Both the position numbers and the translations under genes were made by a program. Source: Antilocapra americana (taxonomy: Eukaryota > Chordata > Mammalia > Artiodactyla > Antilocapridae). Taken from it: DNA of 64,000 bases. The notes below the pieces were generated by a model. The model was not told where the DNA came from. It was given only the letters and a program-made list of their open reading frames with translations, and did not search any database. The DNA lies in NCBI GenBank assembly GCA_007570785.1, contig ML662445.1, forward strand, positions 2,483,365 through 2,547,364. The letters are read 5' to 3'. Positions 34,101-46,500 of the stretch are shown piece by piece; position 1 is the first letter of the stretch; the number at the start of each line of letters is the position of its first letter.

Positions 34101-36050
34101 CGGATGGGGGCTCTTCTGATTCTGACCCTAAAAGAGGAAGAAGATTTTCTCAACACTCCTCTCTCTCGAGTTGAGGGTTCTGAGCAGCAGAGGAAATGCT
34201 CCCACACGGAGGCCGTTTTGGCTGGCAAGCCGCCAGTGGTGGGTGGATGGAAGGGGATCTCCTTGTGCACCCAGAGATTCTGATCAGCATGGAAACCCAG
34301 CAGAACCAGGGCAGCAACAATGCACGGTGTATTTCGTGTTGCCCATTTATTCCACCTCTTTCTGTCTCTCTCACCACTGAACACAAGATGTAAGTGTTTT
34401 CAAAGAAACACAAATAAAGCAGAAGCTAAATAATTAAAGTCTGCAGTTACAGGCCCAAGCGGCAATTATTACCCAGAGAGTATTTATGCAGGACTGTCAA
34501 AACTTCTTTTGAAATATTGAAAATGTCGTTCCCAGGGGTAAATGGAGTACTTTTTAGCATTTTTCAAGAAACTAAATCTATATCAGCTCCCCAAACCCTG
34601 GGTGCGATCTGCTTATCTGAAACTTAACACTGCTGTTGTTGTAAGGTTTTGTATACCTCACTTCCTGTCTTTACACTTACACAACAGGATATTTAAATAA
34701 CAAAGACAATGAAGAAGCCAGGCAAAACTATAGCCCTCCTGACATCCTGTGTGCATTTCTTCCTTTCCTAATCCTGTCTCTATGTGTTCTGAGTTGCAGA
34801 AATAATTAGCACACACAAGGACGTCTTTAGACCAGTGATTGCCTGTAACTGCACACAGTCATAGGCAAGGAACCAGTGTTTATCCGGCCTCTTCAACTTG
34901 CAAGGGGCCATTTTCCTCCTAGAGGAAAAGCCACTTGTGGATGCATTGCTCCTGAGGCCCACTATGACCTCCAGATCAGTTTTCCCATCCTAATGAACAA
35001 ACATATGCAGGCACATGTGGGTAGATGTTTGACGTCCTCCTTTCCCAAATCCACCAAGACTCTTGCCATAGTTAACAGTTCTTAGATCTTCAACTCTATT
35101 TTCATCCATTTCTTCAACACATGGCTTTTTTTCCCCCCAAAAATCAGTTGTTTTTTAATTAGGAAAACTGGTTTTTGGACATGCCTTTTTCCTCTTTTGT
35201 ATCTAATGTTAAAATATATGACTTTTGTTTCAAGTTCATTGAGATATAATGTCATTTCAAATGTACACACTAAAAATACTTCAATTAAAATAAATCTTTT
35301 CCATTAAAGTGTTCTCTCTGCCTCATGGAGATCAGTTTCCTGGTTTGGAAATTTAAACTAAAATCAGTCTTCATGGTTTGACTACTTCCTCCACTGGAAC
35401 ATGACTGAATGTATATCATAAATTATTTTACCGCAGCTTTCATTTTGTCATTGGTGCAGACTTATTGCATATAATCAGGTTTTGCATATGAAAGTGCAGG
35501 ATGAAGCATTTTTCTACTTATTCCCTTTTATGGGGAAAGATGTACTAAGAGCCCCTCTGTATCTGTGTAAATTAAGTTAGCACATGCACAGACACTGTGA
35601 GAATCAAAGCTATGCGCCAAGGACTATAATCAATCTGAAAACCAAGAACACATTTAAACAAAGAAAGCTTAACTCTCTATAGAAAATTTCAACTTTAAAA
35701 AGACCTAGGGGTTGGAAAAATCACAAATGTCTTGCATCTGTATTTGTAGATTTAACAGACTTGTATTTCAATCAAGTTATCACATTTTAATACATGAAAT
35801 TCAACACTTAAAATATTTTTTCAAGGATAAAATTAAATATTCTTGTGTTCTGGAAGAATTGAGAAACATACCAGGGTAAAACACTAATATAACCCATCAT
35901 ACAAGACAAACACTGATTCACATGTTGTTACATATTAAAATAAATAGCAAATACAACAGGCTTTGCTTTCATAATTGTGTTTATATTTACATATGCCCTT
36001 TTAAATCTGAATCACAGAACTCTAACTGGGTGAATGTTTTTAGTTCTGGC
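31176..36050. other. Long repeat-poor unique block
   Basis: About 4.9 kb without a recognised SINE, LINE or LTR, which is unusual at the SINE density seen elsewhere (one per 1-2 kb). Composition is AT-moderate with a T run at about 31649-31664. Positions 32950-34450 contain many homeobox-type TAAT words and short GC patches. No open frame looks like an exon. Confidence 0.4.
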
Positions 36051-36125
36051 TTCTCATTTTTCAGATGAGTTAAGGCCCAGAGAAGTTAGGTGACTTGACA
36101 GAGGTCACACAGCTGGTCATGGCAA
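36051..36125 (-). mobile_element. MIR SINE core
   Basis: 'tcagatgagttaaggcccag', 'agaagttaggtgacttgaca' and 'gaggtcacacagctggtcat' form the most conserved part of MIR, reverse-complemented. Confidence 0.85.
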
Positions 36126-36349
36126 AGTCAGGGCAAGAGGCCATGCCTTCCCTCTCTCTCCTCAGGTCCTGGGCTGTCTCTCTTCACAACTGTGACTCTA
36201 GGCCTTCTCTAAGTGACCAGAAGATCAAGGAAGTGGGGCACACTTGAGAAAAAATTGCCTGTAATATAATACCTAGGAAGATACATTGTCTTTCAGGCCA
36301 TTACATCCCTTTTGTGCATAAGAGACCAAGACCATTGATAATGACCCTG

Positions 36350-37545
36350 ACGGTTTTTTTAATAGCAACCTTATCGAGATATAATTCACATGTCATGTAA
36401 CTCATTTATTTAAGCTGTACATTCCGTGTACATGCAGTATTTAAATGTACATTTGGTACATTTTGTCCTGCACACAGTGGAGCGGAATCATCACCTCTGT
36501 CTGGAACCCGAACTTGTCCACCATCCTACCCCCATCAGCACCCCCTCCCCTTTTCTCCCAAGTCCCCCACCCCTGGCAATCCCTCATCCACTTTCTATGG
36601 ATTTGCCTATTCTAGATGTTTTGTGAGAGTGGAATCTGCGGCCTTTGGTGCCTGGCCTCCCCCACACATCATAGGCTGCTCAGAGGAATATCCAGGCTCT
36701 AGTGTGAATGTCAGCTTCATTCCTTTTTCACAACTGGATAGTGTTTCATTGTGTTTTTCTACCACATACTGTTTATGCGTTCATTGACGAAACACCTTTG
36801 ACTGTTCCCCCTTTTTGGCTGTTAAGAGTAATGACTCTTTGAATATCCACGTGGAATGACTGGGTCATAGTAACTGTGTTTAACCTTTGGAGGGACTGCC
36901 TGGCTGTTTTCCAAAGTGACTGCATCATTTTACATTCCCACCAGCAGTGAGGATTCACCACATCCTTGCCTATACTTGCTATTATCTGTCTTTTCATTTT
37001 AGCTATCGTGGTGGGTACGACATGGTATCTCATTGTGGTTTTGATTGGCATTTCCCTAATGTCTACTGAGGTTGTGCATCTTTTGTGTTTCTTGGCCATT
37101 TGCACACTTTCTTTGGAGAAATATCTAGTCATATTCCTTGCCCATTTTTAAATAGGGTTATCGATCTTTGAATTATTGAGTTGTCAGCCTTCCTTACGTA
37201 TACCATACACAGGTCCCTTATCAGTATGATATATGATTCACAGATATTTTCTCTCATTCTGTGAGTTCTTTTCATTTTTTTCGATAGTGTCTGTTGTCAT
37301 TGTGATTGGATCTAATTTGTCTGTTTTCGCTTTTGCACGTGGTGTCGTATCTACGATGACTGCCCATACTCTAGTTCATGATGATTTAATACATATTTTC
37401 TCCTGAAAAATGTAGTTTCAGCACTTATACTTAGGTCTATGACCCATTTTGAGTTAATGTTGGGGTATACTTAAGGAAGGAGTCTACCTTCATTCTTTAG
37501 AATGTTCATATACAATTGCCCACCACCGTTTGTTGAAAGGATCCT
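36350..37545 (-). mobile_element. Long antisense L1M fragment
   Basis: About 1.2 kb of continuous old L1 in reverse orientation. Landmarks are 'atagcaaccttatcgagata' at the 3'-UTR side, 'ttacattcccaccagcagtg', 'gtggtatctcattgtggttt' in variant form, and 'gacccattttgagttaatgt' towards ORF2. It lacks indel-free coding and is defunct. It is the longest single repeat in the window. Confidence 0.9.
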
Positions 37546-37610
37546 GACGTTTTCAATATGAAGCAGGGAAGCATGGCTTTTGGGTGATTCCAATAATATG
37601 TTTTTCTCCG

Positions 37611-37737
37611 TTTTTTTTTTTTTTTTTGGCTGCGCCAATCAGCTTCCAGGATCTTCGTTCCCCTTCCTGAAATTGAACTCAGGCCCCAGCAGTGAAAGCA
37701 CAGAGTCCTAACAATCAGAGGGCCAGGGAATTCCCTC
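37611..37737 (-). mobile_element. CHR-type SINE, tRNA-like half
   Basis: A 17-base T run (reverse A tail) is followed by 'ggctgcgccaatcagcttcc', 'gaaattgaactcaggcccca', 'gtgaaagcacagagtcctaa' and 'ggccagggaattccct'. This is the reverse complement of the tRNA-derived CHR SINE. Confidence 0.86.
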
Positions 37738-37878
37738 CAACAAAATGGTAAAGGAAGAGAATGTAGACCTGAAGTAGGAACGACACTACAGTGGTCACAC
37801 ATGATTCACGTCCATTGTAATGAATCTGGGGGTAGTGTGAAGAAAATGTAAAAAACTTTAACAAACTGGTCTTCATGG

Positions 37879-37975
37879 GGAGGAACTGGCAATCCACTTT
37901 CCTTGCCTGGAAAATCCCATGGTCAGAGGAGCCTGGTGAGCTACAGTCCACGGGGTCACAAAGAGTCAGATAGAT
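37879..37975 (+). mobile_element. Bov-tA SINE fragment
   Basis: Body and tail only ('ccttgcctggaaaatcccat' to 'gggtcacaaagagtcagata'). Confidence 0.88.
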
Positions 37976-38810
37976 TGGTCCTATTCTTAGCGTTTCTGGA
38001 GCCTGTGACTCTGCTGCTCGAGGCTTTCCGTAGGCAGCTGGTAGAATCCCCACAGTTTGGACCCAGCCTCACTTCCATGTTTGATGACTTCCTTTTCCAC
38101 ATGTGTCCTTCCAAGAAAGGGTCTCATTCTTTCTAGTTCTCAGCCCAAGGCCTCAGAAAGGAATCATGGCTTATTAAGACATGGCTGGACACTCTATTGG
38201 TGTTTGCACGTCGGTAAATGACCTGGCGGGGAAAGAACACGTGAAAGGGCTAAGTGAACACTTGTCAATGGTCAAGCGAGGAGCATCATCGTAGGCACGT
38301 GGGCAAGAGCGCTTGCCAAAGTTCTCCCAGCAGGAGGTGTAGGTTGGTCCTGATCTGAAGGAGAAATAGGATCAGCAATTCTTTATACAGAAAAAAAGGC
38401 AGGGTTTGGGCAGGTATGTGTGTATTCTTTAAGTGGTCAGACTAACCTGGTGAGTTTTTACTTCAAATTGGTTTTCACTATTAGTCTGCACCCTGGACTT
38501 GATCATTTCCTTACTGTTCATGGGCAGCCAAAAGAAGGAACTTGTTCTCTTGTTTCACATGGAGACTTTTCCCAAACAGTCTGGTGGGAGAGATTTTTCC
38601 AGGTTGTAGAACGATCGTCTATGGATGTTCACGTCTTTGAAGCCAGGGAGCACTGAACCTGAGTCTTCCACAGTCCACTGTGGTGCATCCACACAGTTGG
38701 ACTCTGTGTGTATGTCATGACATGGATGATGTCATGATATGTGGTTGAAGTTAAACATAGGTGTGGAACTATATGTGCTATACCATCTCTTTTTTGTAAA
38801 ATACGTATCC
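37976..38810. other. Intergenic unique sequence
   Basis: No repeat or exon recognised. Confidence 0.4.
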
Positions 38811-38890
38811 GTCTTCCTGACCCAGGGATCGAACCTGGGTCTCTTGCACTGCAGACAGATTCTTTACCATCTAAACCACCAGGAAAGACC
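38811..38890 (-). mobile_element. Bov-tA SINE head fragment
   Basis: Only the tRNA-like part remains: 'gacccagggatcgaacctgg' (B box) to 'ccaggaaagacc' (head), reverse strand. Confidence 0.85.
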
Positions 38891-39199
38891 ATATATATAG
38901 TGAGAGACATGAGAGACATATCTGCCTGTTTGTAGTTAATAGGGTTAATCCTATGCATTGGCATTTGGATAGAGGAGGGGGTGGGGAGCTAATCTTTTTA
39001 CTATATATACCTACATACGTTTGAATATTTTATTTCAAATGAGCATCTCTTATTTCTGTAATTTAAAAATTAAAAATTTTAAGTGAGCCAACTCCATAAA
39101 ACCATTTAATCTTATGCATTTAAAATAGATCTGACTTTGTTTCCAAATTCTCCTGTAATCATTTATTTAGGGTTCCTACTTATTCTTTAAGCCAAATTT

Positions 39200-40330
39200 G
39201 GTAAGTTCCTTAAAAATTTTTGGAAAAATTTTTTGCTTTTGGATTGTTAAATTTATTGATATAAACACATTGTTCTTCTATGATTAAAATTATTTTCATA
39301 TTTTTTATTCCTAATGGCTGATTATGTGTATTTTCTGTTTCTTGATTAGACTTGCCAATGTTTATCTGTTAATTTTTTTAGTTTTTCTGGTGAACTCAAT
39401 TACAGATTACTATTATTTTTATCTACCTCGTTAAGTTGTTTGACTTTTACTCTTTTTCTTCTACATTTTTAAGACTGATTTTATTTCATTTTTTAGACAG
39501 CTTCCTGAGTTGAAACCTTAGTTCATGTAGTTTATAATAAATGTATTCCTATTTAAGACTTTGATATGCAGAGCTGTTATGTCTTTTTTTTTCTAAATAG
39601 TTAGTATTTTCCAACTGGTTTTTCTTTTAAAAACATTTACATTTATATTATATAAGGTATTGTAAATTTTTGTTCAATTTTTAATTACTTTTTTATACCA
39701 GGTGGTTGGCTATCTCTATCGTTAAAGTTGTTTGCATATGGCTCAGAAAAATGCCTGTAGGATTTCTGCACTTTGGAATTTATCTGTAGTTTTCCCTGGC
39801 TTTTTTTTTCTTCTTTAAAATGACTGTTTCCTAACTATTTGAAGAGAGTGTATCTTCTCCCTTCCTTAGCTACAACATTCCATATTAGCTCAACCTTATG
39901 AACTGTGTCATTCTCAACTATTTTTGTTTCTTCACCCTGTGATTTCTGTTAGATGCGTATTAACTCCTTTAATATAACTGATGATTTATCTATTTTCTTG
40001 ATATTTCTTAGTGCTTGCTTTAGTGTTAGGTATCTAAATGTCCATGACTTTAATCTTCTTGTAACTTTTACCAGTTTGAACTATCCCTTTTATTTCTTCT
40101 CATCGTAAATTCTATTCTATCTGCTGTTTCTATTATCACATTTAATTCATTTTTATTACTACTTGCTGCATGTCCATTTTTTCATACTCCTTGTTTTGTT
40201 TATAGTTGTCTCTCATGAATAGCATGTAACTAGATCTTAGACTCTCACTTCTCATTTATTTTCAATCTTAATATAAACCCTTTTTACTCTGTGTATTTTC
40301 TGTTTATCATGATTTCTCCAAATTTCTGGT
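39200..40330 (-). mobile_element. Probable ancient antisense L1 ORF2, AT-rich
   Basis: About 1.1 kb of T-rich plus strand with scattered antisense-L1 wording such as 'ttcttgattagacttgccaa' and 'atagcatgtaactagatctt'. It is very divergent, so I call the family at moderate confidence; plain AT-rich DNA is the alternative. Confidence 0.5.
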
Positions 40331-40440
40331 AGTTTTTAGCAAATTTTCCTCCTTTTGATTCCTTTTCAAGTTGTTACTCCTAAATTTTGAGCACATATAT
40401 GAATGCTTCTTTCTGTCCAACACAAATAAAAATCTTATCA

Positions 40441-40555
40441 TGTTTTTTCCTTTTGCCACGCTGCATGGCTTGCAGGAGCTTAGTTCCTCAACCAGCGACT
40501 GAATCCGGCAGTGAAAGCCCGGAGTCCTCACCACTGCACTGCCAGGGAGCTCCCA
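40441..40555 (-). mobile_element. CHR-type SINE, tRNA-like half
   Basis: 'gccacgctgcatggcttgca', 'agcttagttcctcaaccagc', 'gtgaaagcccggagtcctca' and 'gccagggagctccc' form the reverse complement of the CHR tRNA-like region. It sits at the edge of the AT-rich block. Confidence 0.87.
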
Positions 40556-40849
40556 GCAAGTTTTTAAAATCTGTCTCCCCTGGTCTTGACATTTGGGGGG
40601 GGGGTGTATATTTTTTTACAATCAACACTTACCTTAATGAAGTAACACGTTTTATTTCTGGTTTCTTTAGGCATCCCTGCTTCTCTTCCCTCCTCTTCTT
40701 TTAAACCTTTTTTTAATTTAATTTCCTTTAGTCTGTGGTTCAGAAGAATCCAGGCCCCGAGGTTGACCAAAACTTGGTGAGAGGAAAACATAGAGCTCCA
40801 GTTCTACATTTCGGGGGGATTTTCATTAGGGAGGTGGCAGGGACATCCA

Positions 40850-41300
40850 CAGAATGAGAGGCAAAGGTGTAGAGGGGAGCGTCGGCCTGGGTCTCGGCCT
40901 GAAGGACAGAAGGACAGACGCCGGGGCGGGCGGCCCAGCAGCCAGGACGCACAGAGCCTCGGCCGGGCCTTTGGAGAAGAGGCCCCTGCGTGGGCGCAGA
41001 GCCGAACGGCAGCGCGAGGGGTGGTGGTCACGGCCGTCAGGAGCCCACGGTGGTATTCCAGGAGCCTGGTGCCTTGGTGTGTGTCCTCGGCCTCCAGAAT
41101 CCTCTCATCACTTCTTCCTACGCCTCTGCGTCCCGTCAAGCACATTCGTCAGGGCCAGAGAGATAGAGAGACCCCGGCCTGGATGCCCCTCCATGTGGGG
41201 TCTCACCGCCAGCCTCTCCCACCGCAGCCTCTCCCCGCCTCTGCCCCCTTCAGCCCTTTGCTATTCCCCAGGCGGCCTCTCCGGCCCCTAGACAGCACTC
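40850..41300. other. GC-rich patch with modest CpG content
   Basis: A local GC rise in AT-rich surroundings, with about 20 CpGs concentrated in 40880-41040. Open frames on both strands (145 and 113 codons) follow the GC bias and lack domains. It could be a weak CpG island or an old GC-rich insertion. Confidence 0.4.
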
Positions 41301-43480
41301 CGAAGGCCTTCCTCTCTCCTTCCCTGTGTCCTTTCTGGACCCCCATCTTCTGCCCCACCTCGGGATGGTGATTTTCAAGTTTGGTGAGAACTTAGCAAGT
41401 AATGGATTTCTCTGCCGCCAAACCTTCCTTCTCACTGGATCAGTCCTCTTTAGGAACATATCTGATGGTGTCCTTCTGTTCTTGAGAGTGTTTTGGTGGC
41501 TACCAGCGCCCTGAGTGAAGCCCGCCTTCCTTCTGCAGTCCGCATGGAACGGGCCTTTACAGCTTGCATGTGGTTTCACTGGTATCGTGTGCATTTAAAG
41601 TCAGCTGTTCCTGGTGTTCCACTAGTCTCTTAAATTTTGTTGAACATCATTCATTTTTTCTTTTCTTTTTTGAAGAGTGTTCAGGTTATTATCATGCGTG
41701 GCGTTGACACTGGTGGAGAGAGCTGACTCTATCCAGGAATTATAAAAAATTTGCAGCTCATCCCTGAGCACCATATTTTGCAAGAAAATCTTGTCTAGAG
41801 ACAGAACCACCACTCTTATTAAAATTTCTCTGTGTCCAGTTTAGAAACTATAGAGAATACATGGACGATTGACATGAGTAACTGGGCACAATTGAATTCT
41901 AAGAGCTCTACTTGTAGACACGCGATTCTTAAACACATTATATGAATTCAAAACAGTTCTGCCTCTAAATGACTGCACCACAAAGAAACACAACCACTTT
42001 GCTATGAGTTTTCCACTTTTAAGGGAGTTAATAGTCGTGAGTCATTTCACTTTGCCACTGTGAGCAGAATTAAACTAAATGGAATAAACTTCACAAAATG
42101 TAGCATGTGTAATTATTGTAATTCCATAGACAAACTCTCTACTTCTACTTCAGAAGGAATATGATGGTCTTCTGATCACAGCTGGCATGGGGACCATAGA
42201 CTCAAAACAACAACAGGCCTCAGTTGCTGGAAGATTAGACATCCCACAATAAACACTCTCATTTTTTTTTCACTTGTAAAGAATCATCTGTAGTTCCTGG
42301 TTCCTACCTTCTTGTCTATGGCATTCTCTACCTGTTAACTCTTGAGTTTGAAGTCTGGTCTCTCCACAGAGAGCAGTCATGAGGTTCTTATGATTCCATT
42401 TGAACATGGACAAGACTAATACACACGAAATTCCCATCACATTTTGGAAATAAGTGTTTCGTGCAGTGTTTATTGAGCAAAATTTTGTTTTTTATTTGGT
42501 TTCTATATTTTTTCTCCGAGTATTAGATGGCCAAATTTTTTATAGTCCCTTGTGTAGATGTTCAGTGTTTATTCCCTGTTGGTTAATCAAGACTAAAATA
42601 GTACTGAAATGAATAAGTCATGTGTTCACACCATCAACTTCCCTGTAATTTCACACAGCAAGGAAGGCTGAAGTCAGCACAATGATGCGTCATGGGGCAG
42701 AGAGACATTGATTCTCTTATAGCTTCTTCCAGCGTGGACTTGAATTTTTGGAATCCTTTGGTGGTGTTGGGATTGAAAGAAAATTTCATCAAATGTTCAT
42801 TTGGAGGTAACTGTAAGCACATCTTTGCATTCAAAAATAAGATAAAAATATAAGATGAAATTTAACAGTTATCTATATAATACTTTACAGATACAGGTAT
42901 TTTTTCTTTCCATTAAACTTTTTTTGTATTGCTCTAAAGAAATGTCTTTTGCCATTACTAAAATCGTGTTTTAGCAATGTGTCCTAATGAACAGAAGGCC
43001 TAAGATGGAAGCTTACAATCAGTTTGCCTAAAGTTATATCTGTGCTTAGATCGAGAAAGCCCCAACATAAACAACTAGATAAGCTCAACTGCAAAAATAA
43101 ACTCAAAAAGGTGTAGGGGAGGGGTTGAAAGTGGAATATTGTTTTCTGCCCAGTAAATATGGGATAATTTACTGTTTTTCAAAAAAGACATTACATATAG
43201 AAAACCATTTCATTTTTAAGGATTACTTTATATTTACCTCCACCCTACTTTACTGAAGTATGATGAAGTCGAGCGAAAAAGAAAAAGCCACAAGCCACTC
43301 TGTTGGCCCACTTTGGCTGCACAACGGGGAGACCCCCGCTGAATGGCGGCCCCTCCTTTCTGAATTTCCTCGCTTTTGTAAATTTGTCAGTCTGTCCATA
43401 AACCTTGTTTGAACAGAGTTTGGTACTTAATGGATGATTGTATTGTATTGTAACTCACAGTGTAACACATCTTTTCTGTA
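41301..43480. other. Intergenic unique sequence
   Basis: About 2.2 kb without recognised repeats. Positions 43260-43500 read like a 3'-UTR end (see the polyadenylation signal at 43490). Confidence 0.4.
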
Positions 43481-43489
43481 TTTATTTTA

Positions 43490-43495
43490 AATAAA
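43490..43495 (+). terminator. Candidate polyadenylation signal AATAAA
   Basis: A perfect AATAAA is preceded by a T-rich 'ctgtatttattttaa' segment and followed about 50 bp later by GT-rich 'gtgtgcgtcgtgtt' at about 43543-43556. Such an arrangement is seen at mammalian transcript ends, but no transcript is known to me here and AATAAA is common by chance in AT-rich DNA. Confidence 0.3.
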
Positions 43496-43924
43496 GGCTT
43501 TCTAGAAACCAAAGGGCTTAAGTTGTAGGAAATAAAGAAGAAAGTGTGCGTCGTGTTACTCAAATGCCCCAGAAGTTTCTGCCAACCCAGGACCGTGGGG
43601 AGGCCTGGCCAGCTGCAGCAGGCAGGGCTGGGTCGTTTGGAGTTTGCCAGGGAGAAGCCAGTGCTGACAAGTTCTGCAGCCAGAGGGTCTGTGGCCCCAG
43701 GGAATCTGATCCTTTCTCTGCCCAGGGATGTGGGCAAGGAGCCTGGTGGAGGTGGAGCCTACGTTTCCCAACAAGTGGAAAACCTCTAGGTCAGGTATTG
43801 AATGGAAGCATTTCTTAAACATTTACAGTTTAGGGTTTAAATCCAAGATTTGGCTAGACTCGACTATAGCAGTAGAGTTTTATGAAGACAAATAAGAGTC
43901 TGAAAATCAATGAGAGTGGGGTTA

Positions 43925-44355
43925 CTAGATGCAAAACTATACATATAGAATGGATGACTAACAAGGTCCTACTGCCTAGCACAGGGAGCTATATCCAATA
44001 TTCTGGGACAATCTATAATGGAAAATATTATGAAAAAGAATATATAAACACACATATATACGTGTGCTCAGTCGCTCAGTCGTGTCCGACTCCTTGCACC
44101 CCCATGGACTGCAGCCTACCTCTGTCCATGGGATTTTCCAGGCAAGACTACTGGAGTGGGCTGCTGTTTCTTTCTTGAGGGGATCTTCCTATCCCAGGGA
44201 TGGAACCCAAGCCTCCTGCATCTCCTGCACTGGCAGGTGAATGGTGGATTCTTTATCACCGAGCCATATAAAACTGAATCACTTTGCTGTACAGCAGAAA
44301 TTAATACAACATTGCAAACCAACTGTACTTCAACAACAACAACAACAAAATAAAT
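43925..44355 (+). mobile_element. L1_BT-like LINE 3' UTR, split by a SINE
   Basis: 'taacaaggtcctactgccta', 'gcacagggagctatatccaa' lie before the nested SINE. 'ctgaatcactttgctgtaca', 'gcagaaattaatacaacatt' and a CAA-rich tail lie after it. This is the ruminant L1 3' end in plus orientation. Confidence 0.9.
44058..44268 (-). mobile_element. Bov-tA SINE nested in L1_BT
   Basis: A reverse-strand SINE from 'gtgtgctcagtcgctcagtc' to 'ttctttatcaccgagcca'. L1 sequence continues directly on both sides, so the SINE is the younger insertion. Flanking 'atata' words are too short to prove a duplication. Confidence 0.93.
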
Positions 44356-45074
44356 GACGTGGACGATTGAAAGAAAAAAAGGAGAATCAATGAGGAAAAA
44401 TCAAACGGTTCTAGAAATGATCCCCTTTCCAAGAGTACTAATACAGTTTGGGATAACATTTCTGATGTCTTCAGTTATTTTAAAACAATGTATTAAAGGA
44501 ATGTATACTTTTATAATATTGATGACATCAGCAGCTGTATGATGAGGAAGAACATGCATATTCAGAAAATAACTTACATTTGTTCTCATGAATACACTAT
44601 TAAAACAATTTCAAGTGATCGTACATTTTTCTTGTTCCTGATAACTTGAAGTGGAATCCCCACTTTGTGTATCAGGTAACTCATGTAAATTCTTCCTAAA
44701 TTATAGGTTGATAGTTTCCCCACTGAAATACAGTGAGGAACAATGTCTGGATGTTTGTTATTGTTTGGTGAAACTATTGTTGGTAATGCAGTCCTTTACA
44801 GACTGATACCTCTTCTTTTTGAGAGAGTGTAGGAGAAATTTCACTCAAGTATTAGGACATAATGTTTTTCAGTGGAAAAATGGACTTCTCACTTTTTAGA
44901 CTGTGCAAATCTTGTGAAGAATAGCACCCCCTCTTTGTGTTGGACGCTAGGAAGCCCGACCTTAGAATCCTCTGTGAAGTCGCTGAGGCTGTGCTCTGCT
45001 GGTGGGTGGGTGAGTGATGCTGCCCCAGGCTGCTGCCTTCTACCCTCTCCCTGGGGCCAGCTGGGTAGGGTCAC
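44356..45074. other. Intergenic unique sequence
   Basis: No repeat or exon recognised; AT-rich up to 44870. Confidence 0.4.
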
Positions 45075-45245
45075 GAACTCTGAACTTGAGCATCTGTGAA
45101 ATGGGAAGATAGTGGCATCTACCTCGTGGGGCTCTTGTGAGGATTAAGACATAAAATATAAATTGCTATGTAGTAAATATTCTTTTTTAAATGGGCACTT
45201 AATCTAGTACTTGGCTCAGAGTAGGGAATGTGGAATGAATGAATG
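45075..45245 (+). mobile_element. MIR SINE
   Basis: 'gcatctgtgaaatgggaaga', 'ctacctcgtggggctcttgt', 'gaggattaagacataaaata' and 'gtacttggctcagagtaggg' follow the MIR 3' half in order. Confidence 0.8.
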
Positions 45246-46127
45246 AAGGAAGGCACTGTTGTGATAAACCAGAATTTAAAAAAATTTTTAACTTCTGTCA
45301 TCATGTGCTTTCAATGATGACTGCCTACCTGAAATATTTTTAAAATGGTTCATTGTATAAGCTGTCTCAGTGATCTGACATGACTCCCCCATGTCCCCAC
45401 TCGACCGGATCACCAGGATGCTGCTGTGAAGAACAAAAGCTTTTTGATGGCTCAGTGAGTACAGGTTAGTGATTCAATAAGAGTTTCAACCACTCATCTC
45501 TCTCAAAAATTTCGTCTTGGCCCCCCAGGTTAAAATGAGTGCCATGGGTTCTCTATTTACTGGGGGGCCTACCAAAACACCTCCATGCTCCCTAGAACTG
45601 AATATCGGCTCACAGCCAGGCACTGAGGCCCCTGAGACACATTGGTGCCCTGGTGCCAACCCCAGAAAGACAGACCCTCTTAACTAGTGGTTTTCCTTCA
45701 AGTCAGAAGCCTGGCTGCATTCATGAACTCATCTGAAGTGCCTGGTATATCAACTTCACTGTTCCTTTTGATTGGTTTTAATTTTTAATTTTCTGATTTT
45801 TAATATGCTTCCTCCATTTTAAGGGGGACACAGTCTGCTTATAAGTCATCAGTCAACCATGAAAATACGAACCAGAGAGTAGTTAACTTCAATTCAGGCT
45901 CAGGTTTGCTCTGTGTAGTTTCTGCTGCATGAGTTTACGTTTGGTAACACGATGCAGCTTCCTTGCGTAGTTCTCTTGAAACTTCTGAGGAGGCCAAGGC
46001 AAACAAAGACAGCCCGATAAGAGAAGATACATTTTTGAGAATGGTTTTTGTGGAGATTATAGTCACTTGGTTAATCGGTTTATTTGGCAAAGTTCTTGCC
46101 CACCTGTATATATAAACACCATGTTTT
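45246..46127. other. Intergenic unique sequence
   Basis: No repeat or exon recognised. A T/A-rich stretch lies at 45770-45815. Confidence 0.4.
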
Positions 46128-46500
46128 TTATAAAGAAGGCAGAATTGCTACGGCATGGATGGACCTTGAGGATGCTATGCTCAATGAAATAAGCCTAACA
46201 CGAAAAGACAGAGAGTGTGAGATCCCACTCACAGGAGGTTCCCTAGAGTGGTCACGTTCATAGACACAGAAAGTAGAAGGGTGCTGGCCCGGGGCTGCAG
46301 GGAGGCGAGTGGCGAGTGGTTGACGGGGACAGAGTTTCAGTTTTAAAAGATAAAGAATGTTCTGGAGATGGATGGTGGTGTGGTGACTGTTTTTCAACAC
46401 TGCGAGTGTACTTAATGCCTTTGAATCGAACGCCTAAAAATAGACTCAGCAAAATTTTATGTCTACAATTTTTATGCAATAAAAAGTCACTAAAAAAATT
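46128..46500 (+). mobile_element. L1M LINE 3' end
   Basis: 'catggatggaccttgaggat', 'gctcaatgaaataagcctaa' (end of ORF2) are followed by the old 3' UTR ('tggagatggatggtggtgtg', 'cacctaaaaatag'-like word) and an A-rich end. It is the last interspersed repeat before a 14-kb repeat-free tract. Confidence 0.88.

Noticed and set aside
36426..37151. Hydrophobic frames suggesting a membrane protein
   Set aside because: They lie in antisense L1M sequence, whose T-rich strand commonly yields hydrophobic frames.
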